64,000 bases of DNA from Lineus longissimus (GCF_910592395.1 NC_088316.1:4342001-4406000), one strand, 5' to 3'. Shown: positions 24,640-36,429, numbered from the stretch's first letter. The notes: generated by a model not told the origin, from the letters alone. Program-made: numbers and translations.

Positions 24640-24800
24640 ACTCCTTTACGTGTTAAATCGATGTTGGAATGTAATTAGCCTTGGTGGGTGGTTCGTTAGC
24701 GAGGCTAATTAGCTTGACCTTGCATAATTACAGGTTTGTTTCCTTAAGCGCTGTCATCACGCTTTGTTTGGAAAGACAACGTGTAGTCATCACTTCGACA
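24640..24800. other. Unique block with clustered TAATTA-type sites
   Basis: gtaattagcc, gctaattagcttgacc and gcataattac lie within about 60 bp, next to ttgaccttg and a CpG-containing tail. There are no repeat partners in the window and no open frame. The layout resembles a homeodomain-bound regulatory element, but AT-rich DNA gives such words by chance. Confidence 0.25.
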
Positions 24801-25153
24801 AGACCAGATAATCTTTGAATCTAGGTTGAATGAAACCTGTATCAGACAGAATCGGGTGGCACAATGGAGGCTATAGATCATCAGGGACGGTCACTACCTA
24901 GGTATGGCACTACCAAATCCATACCCATATCAGAACCGCTCTTCACGTGACTTGGTTGGTTGGCCCTAGATCACTCTTCACATTGGTTTATTCCAGGGGC
25001 CTAAGTTTCTTCACTTACAATTTTGAAATCACCCTATAATATTTTTCTACTCCTACCATGCCTACAAAGAACCTATCATCAAAGACACTGACTTGCAGGA
25101 GAATGTTGCATATTGCGATCATGCTTAAGTTGGGTAGAAGTAGGCGTTTATGA

Positions 25154-25480
25154 AATGGATATGCTACTGCTGCTGACATCATAAGATGCCAATGAAGACA
25201 TTGTAAGAAATTGGCTAGACCTCGAAGCCCTCCTTACCACAGAGATCATGCAATGGTAGTGCTACTACCAAGGGTATCACAGGATGTTATTGAAGACACC
25301 GGTAAAGGATGGTACCTAGACCTCACCCCTTCAAGGGGTCAATCCTTACATCAAAGGTGGTAGAGGTGGTCAGTTCTGGAATGGTAGTGCTATTGTCATG
25401 GACATCAGAGGATGTTATTGAAAACATCATATTAGGATGATGGTGCATAGGTCCTGTCCCGTCCAAAGGCTTAAATCCTT
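25154..25480. repeat. Tandem array, three units of about 98-128 bp
   Basis: aatggNtNtgctactgc-like starts lie at 25154, 25252 and 25380. Each is followed by a gacatcagaggatgttattg block and aaNaca, then by a tagacctc-like block. The units are about 70-80% alike by eye. No coding evidence. Confidence 0.65.
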
Positions 25481-26920
25481 GTAACTACGACTATAAAGGT
25501 AGCACATTCACGGTACACACCGTTATTGTTTTCCTCATATAATTCCCTTTCCATTGTCTCTTCCCTCAGGCAGAACAAGCAGCTCATGTGCCAACCGTTG
25601 TGATTGCTCAGCAATCGGTTGGCTTGGTGAGAGGTTTCTCTGATAATGTACTGATGAGGACGAGTGTAAAAGAACAAGGCTGTTATGATTTAAACAGAAG
25701 CCAATCTCCACACTGTTCAGGGGAGAATGGAGCTTTATGGACATATCAAGGATATATGTTTTCAAAGGAGGATGCAACAATTGGAAGATACTAGAATGAA
25801 AATGACCTGCATTACAATACTTCTAACCCTAGAATCTCACCTACAGTTTCTTATCTGCGTCAAAACAACATCAACTCACAAGAGGCAATGGCGTTGCCTT
25901 GCAGTACGAAAGGGTCCAAGTCCAGCCTGTTAGAGGTCAGGGCATAGAAATATTAGGTTGTGCAGTGCCATCCGAGTCTGGCTTTTCTGGCTTTTCTGGC
26001 TTGTTGGTCGAGAACGCCTAAGTCTTGTGGTCTCTGAGCAATGTGTCGGGGTTCCGGACACAGCAAAACACTGACCATCTCCATTTCCCAACCTTTGTGG
26101 ATAGTTTAGTTGGCGCTATATCTACCACTTAAAAAACGGTGTAAGCTCAACAGTTACACCTTCCATGACAATGCTACTGCCCCTCAGTGATACAATAACA
26201 TGTGTTCCGACACCAGATGTGGTCGTACACTTGTGGCAAATCTTCGTATTGTTTGCATCAATCAGTGACGACACTCAGCACATTCTCTGAAGTGCCCATT
26301 ATGGCACTCTTAGCCACGTCGAACACCATATTACAGCTAGTTACTAACACTCAGCAATACTTTGAATGGTGGGGCTACCATTGACCAAACGTGCCGATAT
26401 CGTGGATGTTTTACTGTTCAAGGCTCTCGACATCATTATTCATTTTCCTGTAGAACGCTGTCAACGGTTTCTAGTGCGGTTTGTGAAGACTGTTGTGAAA
26501 GCAATGGACACACTTCATACAAAAGCCGTAAAACACATTTCCTGCAACAATGCATATTGTAAAGAAAAGTGGAAGAGTAAAGTGATACAATTATAGCCCC
26601 GGTACAATTACCGCCCTTAAAGTGTAGAAAACAGCTGATTGTACTCTTCTGTGCACGTAGAGGCTATAATTTTACATGGCTCTAATTTTTTGTCAAAGTG
26701 GCACAGTTTTGGCAATCTTTGTGATTTACCATTTTGACAAAACACCGCAAATTGCACAACCTTACCTTACATTGAGAAGATAGATAAGTTGGTTGTCTTC
26801 CAGTAATTGATTTTCTTAACTTTCGTAAACTTCTGATAAACCAGGGATGTTGATTAAAGAGGTTGAATAGCGCCTCCAGAAGCAAGCAACAGCGCCACCC
26901 GTAGCAGAAATAAGAACTGC
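25481..26920. other. No recognisable gene
   Basis: Short frames on both strands with no motif. Near 25976-26000 there is a three-unit ggcttttct direct repeat. Confidence 0.4.
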
Positions 26921-26924
26921 TTAG

Positions 26925-26997
26925 TGACGTCATGGTTTCCATATACGGCATCTCATTTGCATATTTTTACAACCTTATTTACTACGAGTTATAAATA
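26925..26997 (+). promoter_or_regulatory. Candidate Pol II promoter: CRE, octamer and TATA box
   Basis: A perfect CRE TGACGTCA (26925-26932), a perfect octamer ATTTGCAT (26955-26962) and a TATAAATA box (26990-26997) lie in order on the plus strand within 73 bp. A start site would be expected near 27020-27030, in a locally GC-richer stretch (atgccgggcggcgctg). This is the most promoter-like arrangement in the window. It is inferred from motifs alone, and each word could occur by chance in AT-rich DNA. Confidence 0.25.
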
Positions 26998-27047
26998 TGC
27001 CAGTAGCACGTGGATCATGCCGGGCGGCGCTGTCAGGTGTTTCCACT

Positions 27048-27284
27048 ATGGGTTACATAATCGGCTACAAAGAGCCCAGTGTTCTAGTAAATGAAGTTAG
27101 CAATGATAGCGAAAGAATGTTAGTGTATGTTACGCAGTCAATAGCGATAGTAGTGAGTTGGAGAGAGGAGAAAATGGAAAATGGAGAGAATAGTAGTATG
27201 GATTTCGAGTCCCAAGAAGAAACTTTGCAAAGTTTTCATCAAACTGATAATCATATTCCTTCCTGCTCTGTCTCCAACAATTAA
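27048..27284 (+). CDS. Possible small ORF or first exon downstream of the TATA candidate
   Basis: I do not recognise this product. The frame is open from 26997, but a start near 27025 set by the TATA box would make the ATG at 27048 the first usable one, giving 78 residues and a stop at 27284. The C-terminal half is acidic and rich in Ser, Glu and Asn, with no signal peptide or membrane segment. A minus-strand frame of 153 codons (27130-27591) covers much of the same DNA, so openness here may reflect local composition. The case rests on the upstream motifs and the start position, so confidence is low. Confidence 0.13.
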   Translation: MGYIIGYKEPSVLVNEVSNDSERMLVYVTQSIAIVVSWREEKMENGENSSMDFESQEETLQSFHQTDNHIPSCSVSNN

Positions 27285-27591
27285 AAGTTGCTGCAGTCAG
27301 CCTGATGCGTTTATCCGCGAGCGAGTCGACGAGACAAGCATTTTTCAAGCATCCGAATGGTACCTTACAGATCCGCAAGGGGCGCGTTACCGAAAATGTT
27401 GCAAAAATCAATAACGTGATCGTAAATATTGTCATATTTTTCAAAATGAGAGTATGTAAATGATACGCAGACGGTAAACCAATGAAAGGCCAGTATCTAT
27501 TGAACCTTACAAGTGATTTGGGGGCCTTGAAACTCCTTATATTTATCAATGAAACCTTATTCCCGCCTAAGGTTTTGACCGGGCCGTCCAA

Positions 27592-29050
27592 AACTCCCCA
27601 TTTTTTGGCGGGCCATTCCCTTTAACTGGCATTCCCTAGACAGGATTCCAGAACTTACATAATAATTCTGCATCCCAGGCCATAACTCACAGCTAGATCA
27701 TTCGCAATAGGGAATTTAAAGAGAAGGCCATGCAACTGGTTTGGCTAGTATCATAAACTGATTTTCAAAGGCCTCTTTTTCTTTTTGACTGGCAACTGCC
27801 AGCCAATGACTATTAAAGATGAAGGACTGCTTGGGGCTGTGTAATGTCATTCAACGACTGCAATTGCATCACGTAGTTCATTCTTATATTGATCATCACA
27901 CAGGAACACTTTAAACTTGCATCCTCTTTATCCTGTCTTTCCTCCTACAAACTCAACTCATCCTACGCTGTAAAGAATCTCTGCCAGCATCCAGTTGCCG
28001 GCGCGGATATCACCCAGCATGCACCACAGAATGAAAGAAGAAGCTAATTGCTGCAAAAAAACTGGAAACAAATTAGGCTTTTATCAGTGCCCTCTGTGCT
28101 CGGCAGAAAACATGGCAAATTATTATCACATTAGGATTCCTGGCACGTTCTCTCTCTTCTGTGATAAAGCTAAATAAAAACGAAATGGAGAACACTATAT
28201 CTTTTGGAATTTTCAGTATTTTAGTGTTCAGCGTCGGTTATTTTCAGCTGGAGTGGTCGTGTTTACTCTTGCTTCACCAATTTGAAGCTAGATATAGTAC
28301 ATGGTTGTTCAATACCATTCAACCGTTCAATGTGGATAAACACTGGGTTGGCGACACCACCAATTTGCCCAACGGCCATGATGTCACGTTCGAGCTTAGT
28401 GCTCATTCTGATTTTGCGGTAATAAATCAATTGGAAATTCTTTTTACTCACAGCCTGGACTGCACATACTCGAGTTTCACAGATCAAAACACTCATTTTT
28501 TGCTACAAAACTGACACAAAGGCAGAGCTGTTACATGACATTCTGACCTTTCAACAACTTGGTGTCTCCAACCCATTGTCTATCAAAATTAAACATTATA
28601 AATGGCATCATATAACTACATGTAAGTGCATAATACCCCATTTTTTAACTCTTCAGGAATGATCATAGATCCATGAAACTAGAGTATTGACTGATTTGTT
28701 CCCAGGGACAAAAACATTCGGTACAGGCACACACGACTAGTTAGGGACAATATTGCCAAAATGTGGCAGCAGTAGTTAACAGCCCAATACAATACAACAA
28801 GTTCCTCACTTCTAAATAATTAAACCTTTTGAACTTTTTGCGCACTAAAGTCGTTTCTCTTCATCATTTCTCCATGTAAAATGCAGCCGTTGAACATTTC
28901 ATTGGCAAACTACAGAGATCATGTTCATGGTTATCGCCATCATAAACTTGTCATTAATTGCCCCTAATGGATTATAGTCTGGGAAGGTAATGATTATCTC
29001 GGCTTAAAGACATTAACCGCAAAATAGTTTAAAGCATTATTTATGGTGTA
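27592..29050. other. No recognisable gene
   Basis: A frame of 117 codons (28161-28514) has an opposing 77-codon frame and no motif. Nothing else was identified. Confidence 0.4.
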
Positions 29051-29054
29051 AATA

Positions 29055-29229
29055 CAGTGGAACCTACCTTAGCGGACACCTCTCTACTAAGGATCTCTTG
29101 ATTAATGACACTAGTTTTGGTCCCAAATTGGTCATTTCCATTCAATTTGACCTCTCTAATCAGGACACCTCTCTATTAAGGACAGCAACTGTCAGTCCTG
29201 AGGATGTCCTTAATAGAGAGGTTCTACTG
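29055..29229. mobile_element. Complete 175-bp MITE, family I, with TA target duplication
   Basis: It starts cagtggaacct (29055) and ends aggttctactg (29229), flanked on both sides by TA (29053-29054, 29230-29231). The inverted match extends inward through the tctNtaNtaaggacaNc block. A TA target, CAGT start and AACCTCTCTATTAAGG-type ends are typical of pogo/Tigger-like Tc1-mariner MITEs. No transposase is encoded. The 72-codon frame at 29098-29316 is a shadow of this element. Confidence 0.8.
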
Positions 29230-29924
29230 TATGTCAAAGGGTCTGCTCCTTATGCACTATTTTTCATGCAACAACAGGTGTTACAGATTTACCCGTGGTG
29301 CTCGAGGAGGGATTGATAGATCTGTGTTCAGCCACTGCATCGCTGACTAGAGGTCTTTAACACTTTTTAAAAGCTGAGATTGAGAACAGACCAAAGCGGA
29401 TTACCACACGGATGTGAAAAGACACTTAAAACTCCTTGCAGCCCCGATTGTTAAAATTTTAAGCCAACATTTGAGGACATGAACACACAGAAACTTTACG
29501 TTACTCAGAAAGAAAATCAAGAGATTTACTTCAGCTGATTTTGTCGTTGCCCAAAGTTCTTGGAAATAGAGCAAGCCGAACTCAAAAATTCTAATAAAAT
29601 TTCCCGATATTTCTCAACTGGTTTATAGTGGACATAGCCCTACGATTGATCATCAAATTTCAATGAAAATATTTTGTAAACAATTTGTAGAACAGATCTG
29701 ATTCCTTCTCCAGCAGTTTGTGATAAATCATTGCTTTAATCTTAATGGATTGGATCATGATTTAAGTTGTTTAGAGTTGGCAGATGTCACGTCTCAATTG
29801 CGGCATGTTTACCAAATGCATTTAGGTTTTACATAAAAAGTACAACCCTTTTGCTCAGAAAAAACATTTTTCTTCAATCATGGAAATACATTACCAGTCA
29901 TTGTCATAGTTTAACTAGGTCAAG

Positions 29925-30300
29925 GTTGGTAAGCAAGTTCTTTTAATGTTAAGGTGGCATCTGAACCTGGAAGTGAAGAGGTCAAGGTCGGCAAGCTTGT
30001 AATTCAATTTCAAGGTCACATCTGAATTTGGAAGTAAATAGGTCAAGGTTGGTAAGCTCTACAAGCTAATCAGTCAATGTCAAGGTCAAAACTGAACAGC
30101 TCAGAAATGGACTCAGGCTGATGATCTCTAGGTCCAATATCATTGTCACAAATGAAGAGCCTGTCAGCTAAAGGTCCAGGTTGGTAGGCCCTTACAAGCT
30201 AATCAGTCAATATCAATGTCAAAACTGAACAGCCGAGAAATGGACCAAGGTTTGTGATATAAGCCCAATATCAAGGTCACAAATGTCAACAAAAGGGCAT
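29925..30300. repeat. Degenerate ggtcaaggt-rich tandem repeats, 133-bp higher-order period
   Basis: ggtcaaggttggtaagc-like words recur about every 60-70 bp. A longer block, acaagctaatcagtcaat to gaacagcNNagaaatgga, is present twice, at 30061 and 30194, giving a 133-bp period. The vocabulary resembles the inner arms of family F, but no terminal hairpin is visible here. Confidence 0.65.
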
Positions 30301-30539
30301 GGTTATTAAGGCTCAATGAGTTAGGCTAAATCTGAGGTCACTGCAGAATGCACAACCCCATTTCAAAGTCGTAGATGGACATGCAAGATATTGAAATAAA
30401 TTGAGACCCAACATGCTTAAAATACAAAATTTTGTTTTCATCTAGGATTTGATTAACTCCGTTTATAAAGAACAGCTCTAAACTATAGCAAGTCACGAAC
30501 CTACAAACCTACTCATCCTGCTCATTCACTACAACAACT

Positions 30540-30870
30540 TGTTGTACGGTATTCTCCAAAACGGAGCCGGCCATTATTTATGGATTACCCAAATGCAGAC
30601 ATGGGCCGTACAGATGGAGAGTTTCTGCGGTTAGTGACACAAGTGGCTATAACATAGCATAAATCTGATGGTACTTGAACGAGAATAATAAGTCGCAGAG
30701 GAATCGATACGCCGAAATTAGTTTACATAGATGGGTTCCCATATACGCCGCGGCGGTCACGAAATTACGCCAATCGGCAATGACGATAATAAGCAATGCT
30801 GGTAGGGCCGCTGAGGGTCGTAATTAGATATATTTCTGTCTTGGGTAAATATGGATTCTTATGTATCAAA
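30540..30870. other. Unique CpG-retaining block, possible regulatory sequence
   Basis: CpG dinucleotides are frequent (for example acgccgcggcggtcacg near 30745 and gggccgctgagggtcgt near 30806), unlike the surroundings. There is no long frame and no in-window repeat. An attatttatggatta word resembles Hox/Cdx-type sites. Candidate conserved non-coding element only. Confidence 0.25.
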
Positions 30871-31018
30871 TATCATAGATAGAAGATTGAATGCTGAGAT
30901 GGGGGTGGATGTGTGGTATTTTATTAGGAGAGACGCCGGGGGAATATATTTCATTATATGACAAGAGATAGCACACTTTTTATAGCATACGCTCGAAGTG
31001 ATGACACCAAATTGTGCA

Positions 31019-31160
31019 CAGTGAAACCTCTCTTAGCAGACACCTTGCACAGTGGATCCCACTCTCTATTGGGGTTAGGGTTGTTTCTATGCAATTTGAC
31101 ATCTCTGTAATCAGGACACCTCCCTAATATGGACAGCATTTGTCAGTCCCAAGGGTGTAC
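31019..31160 (+). mobile_element. Family I MITE, 3'-eroded copy
   Basis: Starts cagtgaaacctctcttagca (31019) and retains the internal ttgacatctctgtaatcagg and ggacagcatttgtcagtcc blocks seen in the complete copy at 29055-29229. The expected right end is not intact. Confidence 0.6.
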
Positions 31161-31649
31161 AAATGGCAATTACTTGCAAAGAAACATGCAATGAGTGTTG
31201 TGGCTTGGAGAAGATGGTGGACCTCAGACAAAATGGTGCACCTACAAGAAAATTGTGTGTTGGGTATTTTCATGTCAATTTTAGAAAATTCAAGGCCAAT
31301 TTCAAAGGATTTTCTAAATGCATGGGACGGGCCACCGGTCACCTGGTAACACTCTTAACCCTCAGAGTTTCAGAATGCTTCACATGCCTCATGCGCAAAT
31401 ATTTCATTAATTAGTTTACCAACTATTAATTACCATGGGTGCTGCCAGTCAGCAAATAGTAAAGTTATGCATTGTAAATATAACTTAGACTTCTGTGATG
31501 TTTATTTGCCCTACTATTTCCTATAGTTTTCCACCAGTGTCAGGAACAAAGATCTATTAGGTCTATTTGAGCAAAAATAATGATAGAGACATCAAAATTG
31601 GCGAGCCCATGTACACATGACTCCACTCTGACTTTTTCAACCAGTAACC

Positions 31650-31850
31650 CACACCGATAGCTAAAAGTTATTTTTTCCCACCAATTTTCACTGGCACTTT
31701 ATTTTCACGAATTTTGCAAATAACCGCGATTGGAAAAAATTATCTTGAAAATTTCTTTTTGATTGGGAACACAAGAATTAATTTCATAGTGCGCCAAAAT
31801 AAAAATTGTGAATTTCTACTTTTTACTTTTTACTTTTCTTACATATTTTC
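31650..31850. repeat. Family E (AT-rich TTTGCAAATAACCGCG element), copy 1
   Basis: Contains attttgcaaataaccgcgat and long A/T runs that match the arms of the copies at 36430, 43200, 49228 and 63602. Those copies show ctgtaaa or tttacag ends. The ends of this copy are unclear. Confidence 0.45.
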
Positions 31851-31888
31851 ATGAGCAAATTGTCACCTTCGCAGTTACCTGTAATCGC

Positions 31889-32096
31889 AACCGCTGCTAC
31901 ATGTATATGTGACAAAAGATTGCTTGTCTGCAGGTAAATTGATAGTTGCTGGGTTTGATACCGACTCGAAGGTCGTGACCTGCGATGACCAATGCAAATA
32001 AGCGATTATGGTCACTTGCAATTAACATCGCAGGTACATGTAGCAGCAGTTTTAAATGCTCATTTGTGGTGCACTTTACACCATGCTTCCCTGACA
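31889..32096 (+). repeat. Family A (TTGCAG palindromic element), copy 1
   Basis: Flanking inverted repeats aaccgctgctacatgt (31889-31904) and acatgtagcagcagtt (32036-32051) match at 15 of 16 bases. Inside are the family words tgctgggtttgat, acctgcgatgacca, tgcaaataagcgattat and gcaggt, followed by ctcatttgtggtgcacttta. The same order is seen at 38443, 56160 and 61195. It is non-coding; class unknown, but the nested palindromes suggest a MITE. Confidence 0.7.
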
Positions 32097-32494
32097 ATTG
32101 TTCTGATATAAGCCCAATAACTTCAATATGCCCACTCACCTTGACCATCGTATCACACATCAAATCCTCAAAAGTAAAAAGCAAATACAGCAAACAAAGC
32201 TATGATAGCCACACAACACGAAATGAAACATTTCAAGGCCATTAAACGCAACCTCGCATATCTGCGTAATTTCCTCATCTATTTGAACAAACGATACAAA
32301 GCATTCATCAATAAACTGCACGCATTTGATGTAAGAATGTCAGCGCATAATAAAACCACGATAGACCTCATCAGCTCCATCAGCGAAAGAACCGCCCCAG
32401 GAGGCAGGTCAACTAACGACCACGTCAAATCGCTACATATATGTGATGGGCTTTAAAGGGATATGCTGTTTGTTATAATTGGCGGTCCAGGAAA

Positions 32495-32665
32495 ATATAA
32501 ATGAAGTTATATACAATGCCATAGTGCAGTTATCATGCATGCAAATTTGCTGAAACTTGGTAGTCACAGTCTTTGCATATCTGTCGACACAATGGCAATG
32601 CTGAAATGTGTATTTAGTGTGCATTAACGCAATTGGAAATTTTCAAATTCAATTTCAAATTCTTT
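32495..32665 (+). repeat. Family B, copy 4 (reference copy)
   Basis: Runs from caatgccatagtgcagttat through gcatgcaaatttgctgaaac and ttggta, then a gcatatctgtcgacac block and gtgcattaacgcaattgg, to ttttcaaattcaatttcaaa. It is the most readable copy and defines the family used here. Length is about 170 bp. No clear terminal inverted repeat or target duplication was seen. Confidence 0.7.
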
Positions 32666-34280
32666 ACAAATATCGTAAGACTTTAACTATGGCTCCAGGC
32701 ACTGCTACTCCAAGTGATTCGGTCATTATGTATGAATCTAACCATGTTTGAAATACAATAAATCGATAGTTGACGGCATATATTTGAATGAATAGACATA
32801 AATGAAAGACCGGGATTCATATTGAGTTTATTAAGATTCTGCACAGCTTCATCTGTAACAAATGAAGCAGTTATTGGCGTCCTTTCATCAGTGAGTGTGT
32901 GAATTGAACTGCACTCTTTTGTATGTGACTTATATTGATAAGTGCAGAGGTCACTATCTCAATCAAACTTGTCATATTCTTGACTGAGTGTATGAACTGA
33001 ACTGCACTATTTTGTATGACCAGTTGTCTTGACATGTGCATAGGTCAAACTTGTCATGTTCTTGACTGAGCGCATAAAGTTAACTACGTGTAGCGGCCAA
33101 TTTCAAATTCAAGCAGGGACGGACGGAACCACGTCCTCCAGAACTCTATCAATGAGGTGAAGCACTTTTTTTTAGCTATTGGTATTTTTTTTGGACTTGT
33201 ACTGAAAACATTCTCTGACACTTTTCCACACTCTTCAACACTCCCAACGCGCTTACAATGACATCACTATGACTAAGTATATATTTACTTGCTCTGACAG
33301 AGAAACTTGACTCACAAATTATATTCTTTCCACAATTTTAAACAAAATCGCTTTGAATATTTTTACAGCACTATGATTTTCAATGATTTAACGTCAGATC
33401 ATTTTTTGTCATAACTTTTTGATTTCGTTATATTTTGTGATTACAGATATTTCTGTTTTTCGACCTATGAAAATAACAGTGCTTCATTGCATTGAAGTCA
33501 CTGTGAACTGGATCCAACCATTGCAACCTGACACTCAGACAGATAACACTTAGAAATCAGCAACTATTCAGATTTCAAATCGATGCAAATAACGACGCCA
33601 TGCCTCATCATTTGCACAAATGCCTTTCTTGAACTATCATTTTCTAAAGGTTTTATCCGATGAAATTCGAATCATGGTAATTTCGCATTCAGATTTGAAT
33701 TGGTATTTCGTAATTTCAGTTACAGGAATTGTATCACAATCGACTGAAAGAAGAGCGAAGATTGCATGCATCATATACAAATCATACATTACATGTATAT
33801 AATTTCAATAAGTATTCGAGATGAAGCACATTTTATACATTGTCATTAAACCATGTTAACTCGATAATCATAATCTAGATTATTTTAAAGAATTTCAAAT
33901 AAAACTCAAATAACGATCTGGATGTGTCTTTATTTAGAAACATTTCCTAATAACCGGACATTCTGAGCATCCAAATTCAGAATATATACTTATGTCTAAA
34001 ATATAAGAATCCTTTGAGATTTAGAATTCAGAGTCCTTCACTTAATCTGCAAACCAGGAAGTGAAGGCAATGGATCAGGAGAAACCACAAGTCATTGATA
34101 GATGGGGAGTGCCTACCATTTCCAATTTTCGGCATCCCGTTTTGGTGACATTAAGCTCCACCCAAGGAAGATTTGAAATCTAGATATGTGATTTTAGATC
34201 AATTCGAGAGCTGTTGGCTTGCTTGATCCGTTTAAATCTAAGTGTTCTTAGATGCGATGTCAGGCCCATCCAACATTTAA
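32666..34280. other. No recognisable gene; two ctgagtgtatgaactgaactg-type direct repeats
   Basis: Around 32891-33080 the words gaactgcactNttttgtatg and cttgtcatNttcttgactgag recur at about 100-bp spacing, a weak tandem duplication. The rest is AT-rich with no motif. Confidence 0.45.
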
Positions 34281-34282
34281 TG

Positions 34283-34956
34283 AAATGGCCAAGGGCCATT
34301 GTGCTCACCGTATAAATCTTGTATAGTATATAGGTCAAACCAAAGTCGGTACGACATGTGATGTATCGTTGCTTGGAGTAACTACCATACAGATATCATC
34401 GAAAAAACAAGTCACTAATAAGCGAGATATTGCACTTTTTCCCTTTTTTAGTTTTGGCCTCCTGGTGGCCAAGTCGAAAATCAGATCGAATCGAAATTCG
34501 TTGTCCAAGGTTACATGACATTGGGAGTCATGTGTACCAAATTTAAAGTTCATAGCTTTAGCGGTTAAGAAACGAGCCATAGTTACACTCAAATGGCCAA
34601 TTTACACCATTTGACCTGTGTGACCTTGAAAACTAGGTCAAATCAAAAACCTGTATGATATGTGATTTATCCTTGCTAGAAGTACCTACCATAAAATTTT
34701 ATCGAAAACGGGTCACTCATACGAGAGATATTACACTTTATAGGTTTCCACTTCTTGCCCCCTGGTGGCCAAGTTAAGAATCAGATCAGACTGAAATTCA
34801 TTGTCAGAGGTCGCCTGACCTGAGAGGTCCTGTGTACAAAGTTTCAAGTTCATAGCCCTAGCAGTTAAGAAATGTTCCCCTGTTATTGAAATGGGATATG
34901 ACGACGATGGATGACGGACACTGCGGTATTGTATAGACTCACCTAGATGGTGAGCC
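34283..34956 (+). mobile_element. Family F element, two 303-bp units between hairpin ends
   Basis: The left end has a hairpin aatggccaagggccatt and gtgctcacc (34284-34309). Two tandem units (ggtcaaaYca at 34333 and 34636, 303 bp apart) share ggccNcctggtggccaag, atgtgtaccaaattt-like and gttaagaaac blocks. They are followed by a decayed GAC microsatellite (about 34898-34920) and a right-end hairpin of the actcacctagatggtgagcc type (34937-34956). Minus-strand frames here are conserved between units only because the DNA is. The structure resembles tandem-unit, microsatellite-bearing non-autonomous elements (Helitron-like) described from bivalves. Confidence 0.75.
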
Positions 34957-35869
34957 AACGATACATGCATCAAATTTTTTTTGGGTCGCAGTGAACGGGA
35001 TGAGGGTCTGGACCTCGCCCTCCAATCAGAACCTTATGTAACAGTCACAAATTCACTTACCTTATGTAGAAAGTCCAGAAGCAAGGTCAAAGGCAGTACA
35101 TCCACTGCGTTTCCCGCACAAAATCTCACGTCGCTTTATATAAGCTAACAAATATCCCTGTAAAGATACAAAATTAACGCCGATCAGCTTTCGGACATAA
35201 AATATTAATAGCGTGCTCGTCTTTCTCCAGGGTACGGATGTTTGCAATTATTTGCGGCTTTGTGGCTTAGAGACGTATCAGTATCCAAGGACACTCGGTG
35301 TGATAAGAAGAGCATTATAGGAGATTTTTGCCGATATACGTACAATGCCAACAATATTCTAAGGCATTTTACTTACATGACAGCACTGGTCTTCTAAGGA
35401 CCCAGTTTTTATAAAGGGATTTTATACCAATGTGAGTGTACTCTGGTCTCATTGATACATTACAAGACCATTTGAATTCATACAATAAAAAAATAACTAG
35501 ATTCAAGCGTGAAATTACTACCCAAGTATTTTGCTTCCACTCCGTTCACAAGATCATTCACTTTCACGCGGGCAAAGCTAACAAAAATTGATTTCAATTC
35601 CCTGGGGTAAAGAGAAATTAAAACGCTGTAGGCAACTTCTGAATGCCTCATTTGGCTGGGAGAGCTCGGCAGTTTGCCTAGCGTCAGAATTGAGCCATTG
35701 TACTGGATGAATGATGTAGTATTAATTCTGGTGAAATTTCATAAAATTTTCCGCTATTTGGCAGCTGGTTGTGTTATTTGGTGTGAGTCATGCCAAGAGT
35801 AGAAGTGTTCCTGATGCAGGTATGGACCTGGGAGGCATGGGCGAGGGATGTATCAGGGCCCCTAAAAGG
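34957..35869. other. No recognisable gene; unique sequence
   Basis: Non-repetitive within the window. The 35470-35800 part is mixed-composition with some CpG and no frame, so it could be conserved non-coding sequence. There is no direct evidence of function. Confidence 0.35.
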
Positions 35870-36085
35870 GTCAATATAGGCAGCAGCTAGACAGGCAAGA
35901 CAAAGTTACACAAAGTCGCCAATAGTGGTCTCTCCCATCTCACAGTACGCCGAAATGATTCACGTTTGTAAGAGGAATATATTTAGTGCTGAATCTGACA
36001 TGACCCAGGGCCCTCACTGTGTATACTAGTCACTTGAAGATGGCCAAACTATCCCCTCTGCTCCTGCCTATAGTCCCCTTTTAAT
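35870..36085 (+). repeat. Dispersed repeat family C, copy 1
   Basis: Shares with 42520-42705 the ordered words ggtctctcccatctcacagt, gaggaatatatttagtgYtg, tgaagatggccaa and ctcctgcctNtagtc. Identity is about 75-80% by eye over 190 bp. The class is unknown. Confidence 0.7.
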
Positions 36086-36429
36086 GCTGCGTATCATTGA
36101 TTGTTCCTAGGTGGCGTTTTTCCCTGTGACCTTGTGATGTGCCACACACAAAATGAACCGTACATTCTCACTTGTTTTACCAGAGAATGTTCTATGAAGA
36201 TGATGGAAACAATGCCAAAAGTCTACAAGATCACAAGGGAAAAAGTCCATGGATATGCAGCTTTATATGACAAGAATTCAGTTCCTGAATTCTGATGCAA
36301 TAAGTGAAACCCAAGATGAACGATTAAGACAAAATCTGCGCACAATCAGGATGTTTTCTACAAACAAAAACTCCCTTTCATTGTACCGGCTTATGTCATG
36401 TTCGAACATCACATGTACATGTATGTGTG

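Noticed and set aside
27130-27591. 153-codon minus-strand frame as a gene
   Set aside because: It opposes other open frames in the same DNA and shows no recognisable domain; openness seems to follow local composition.
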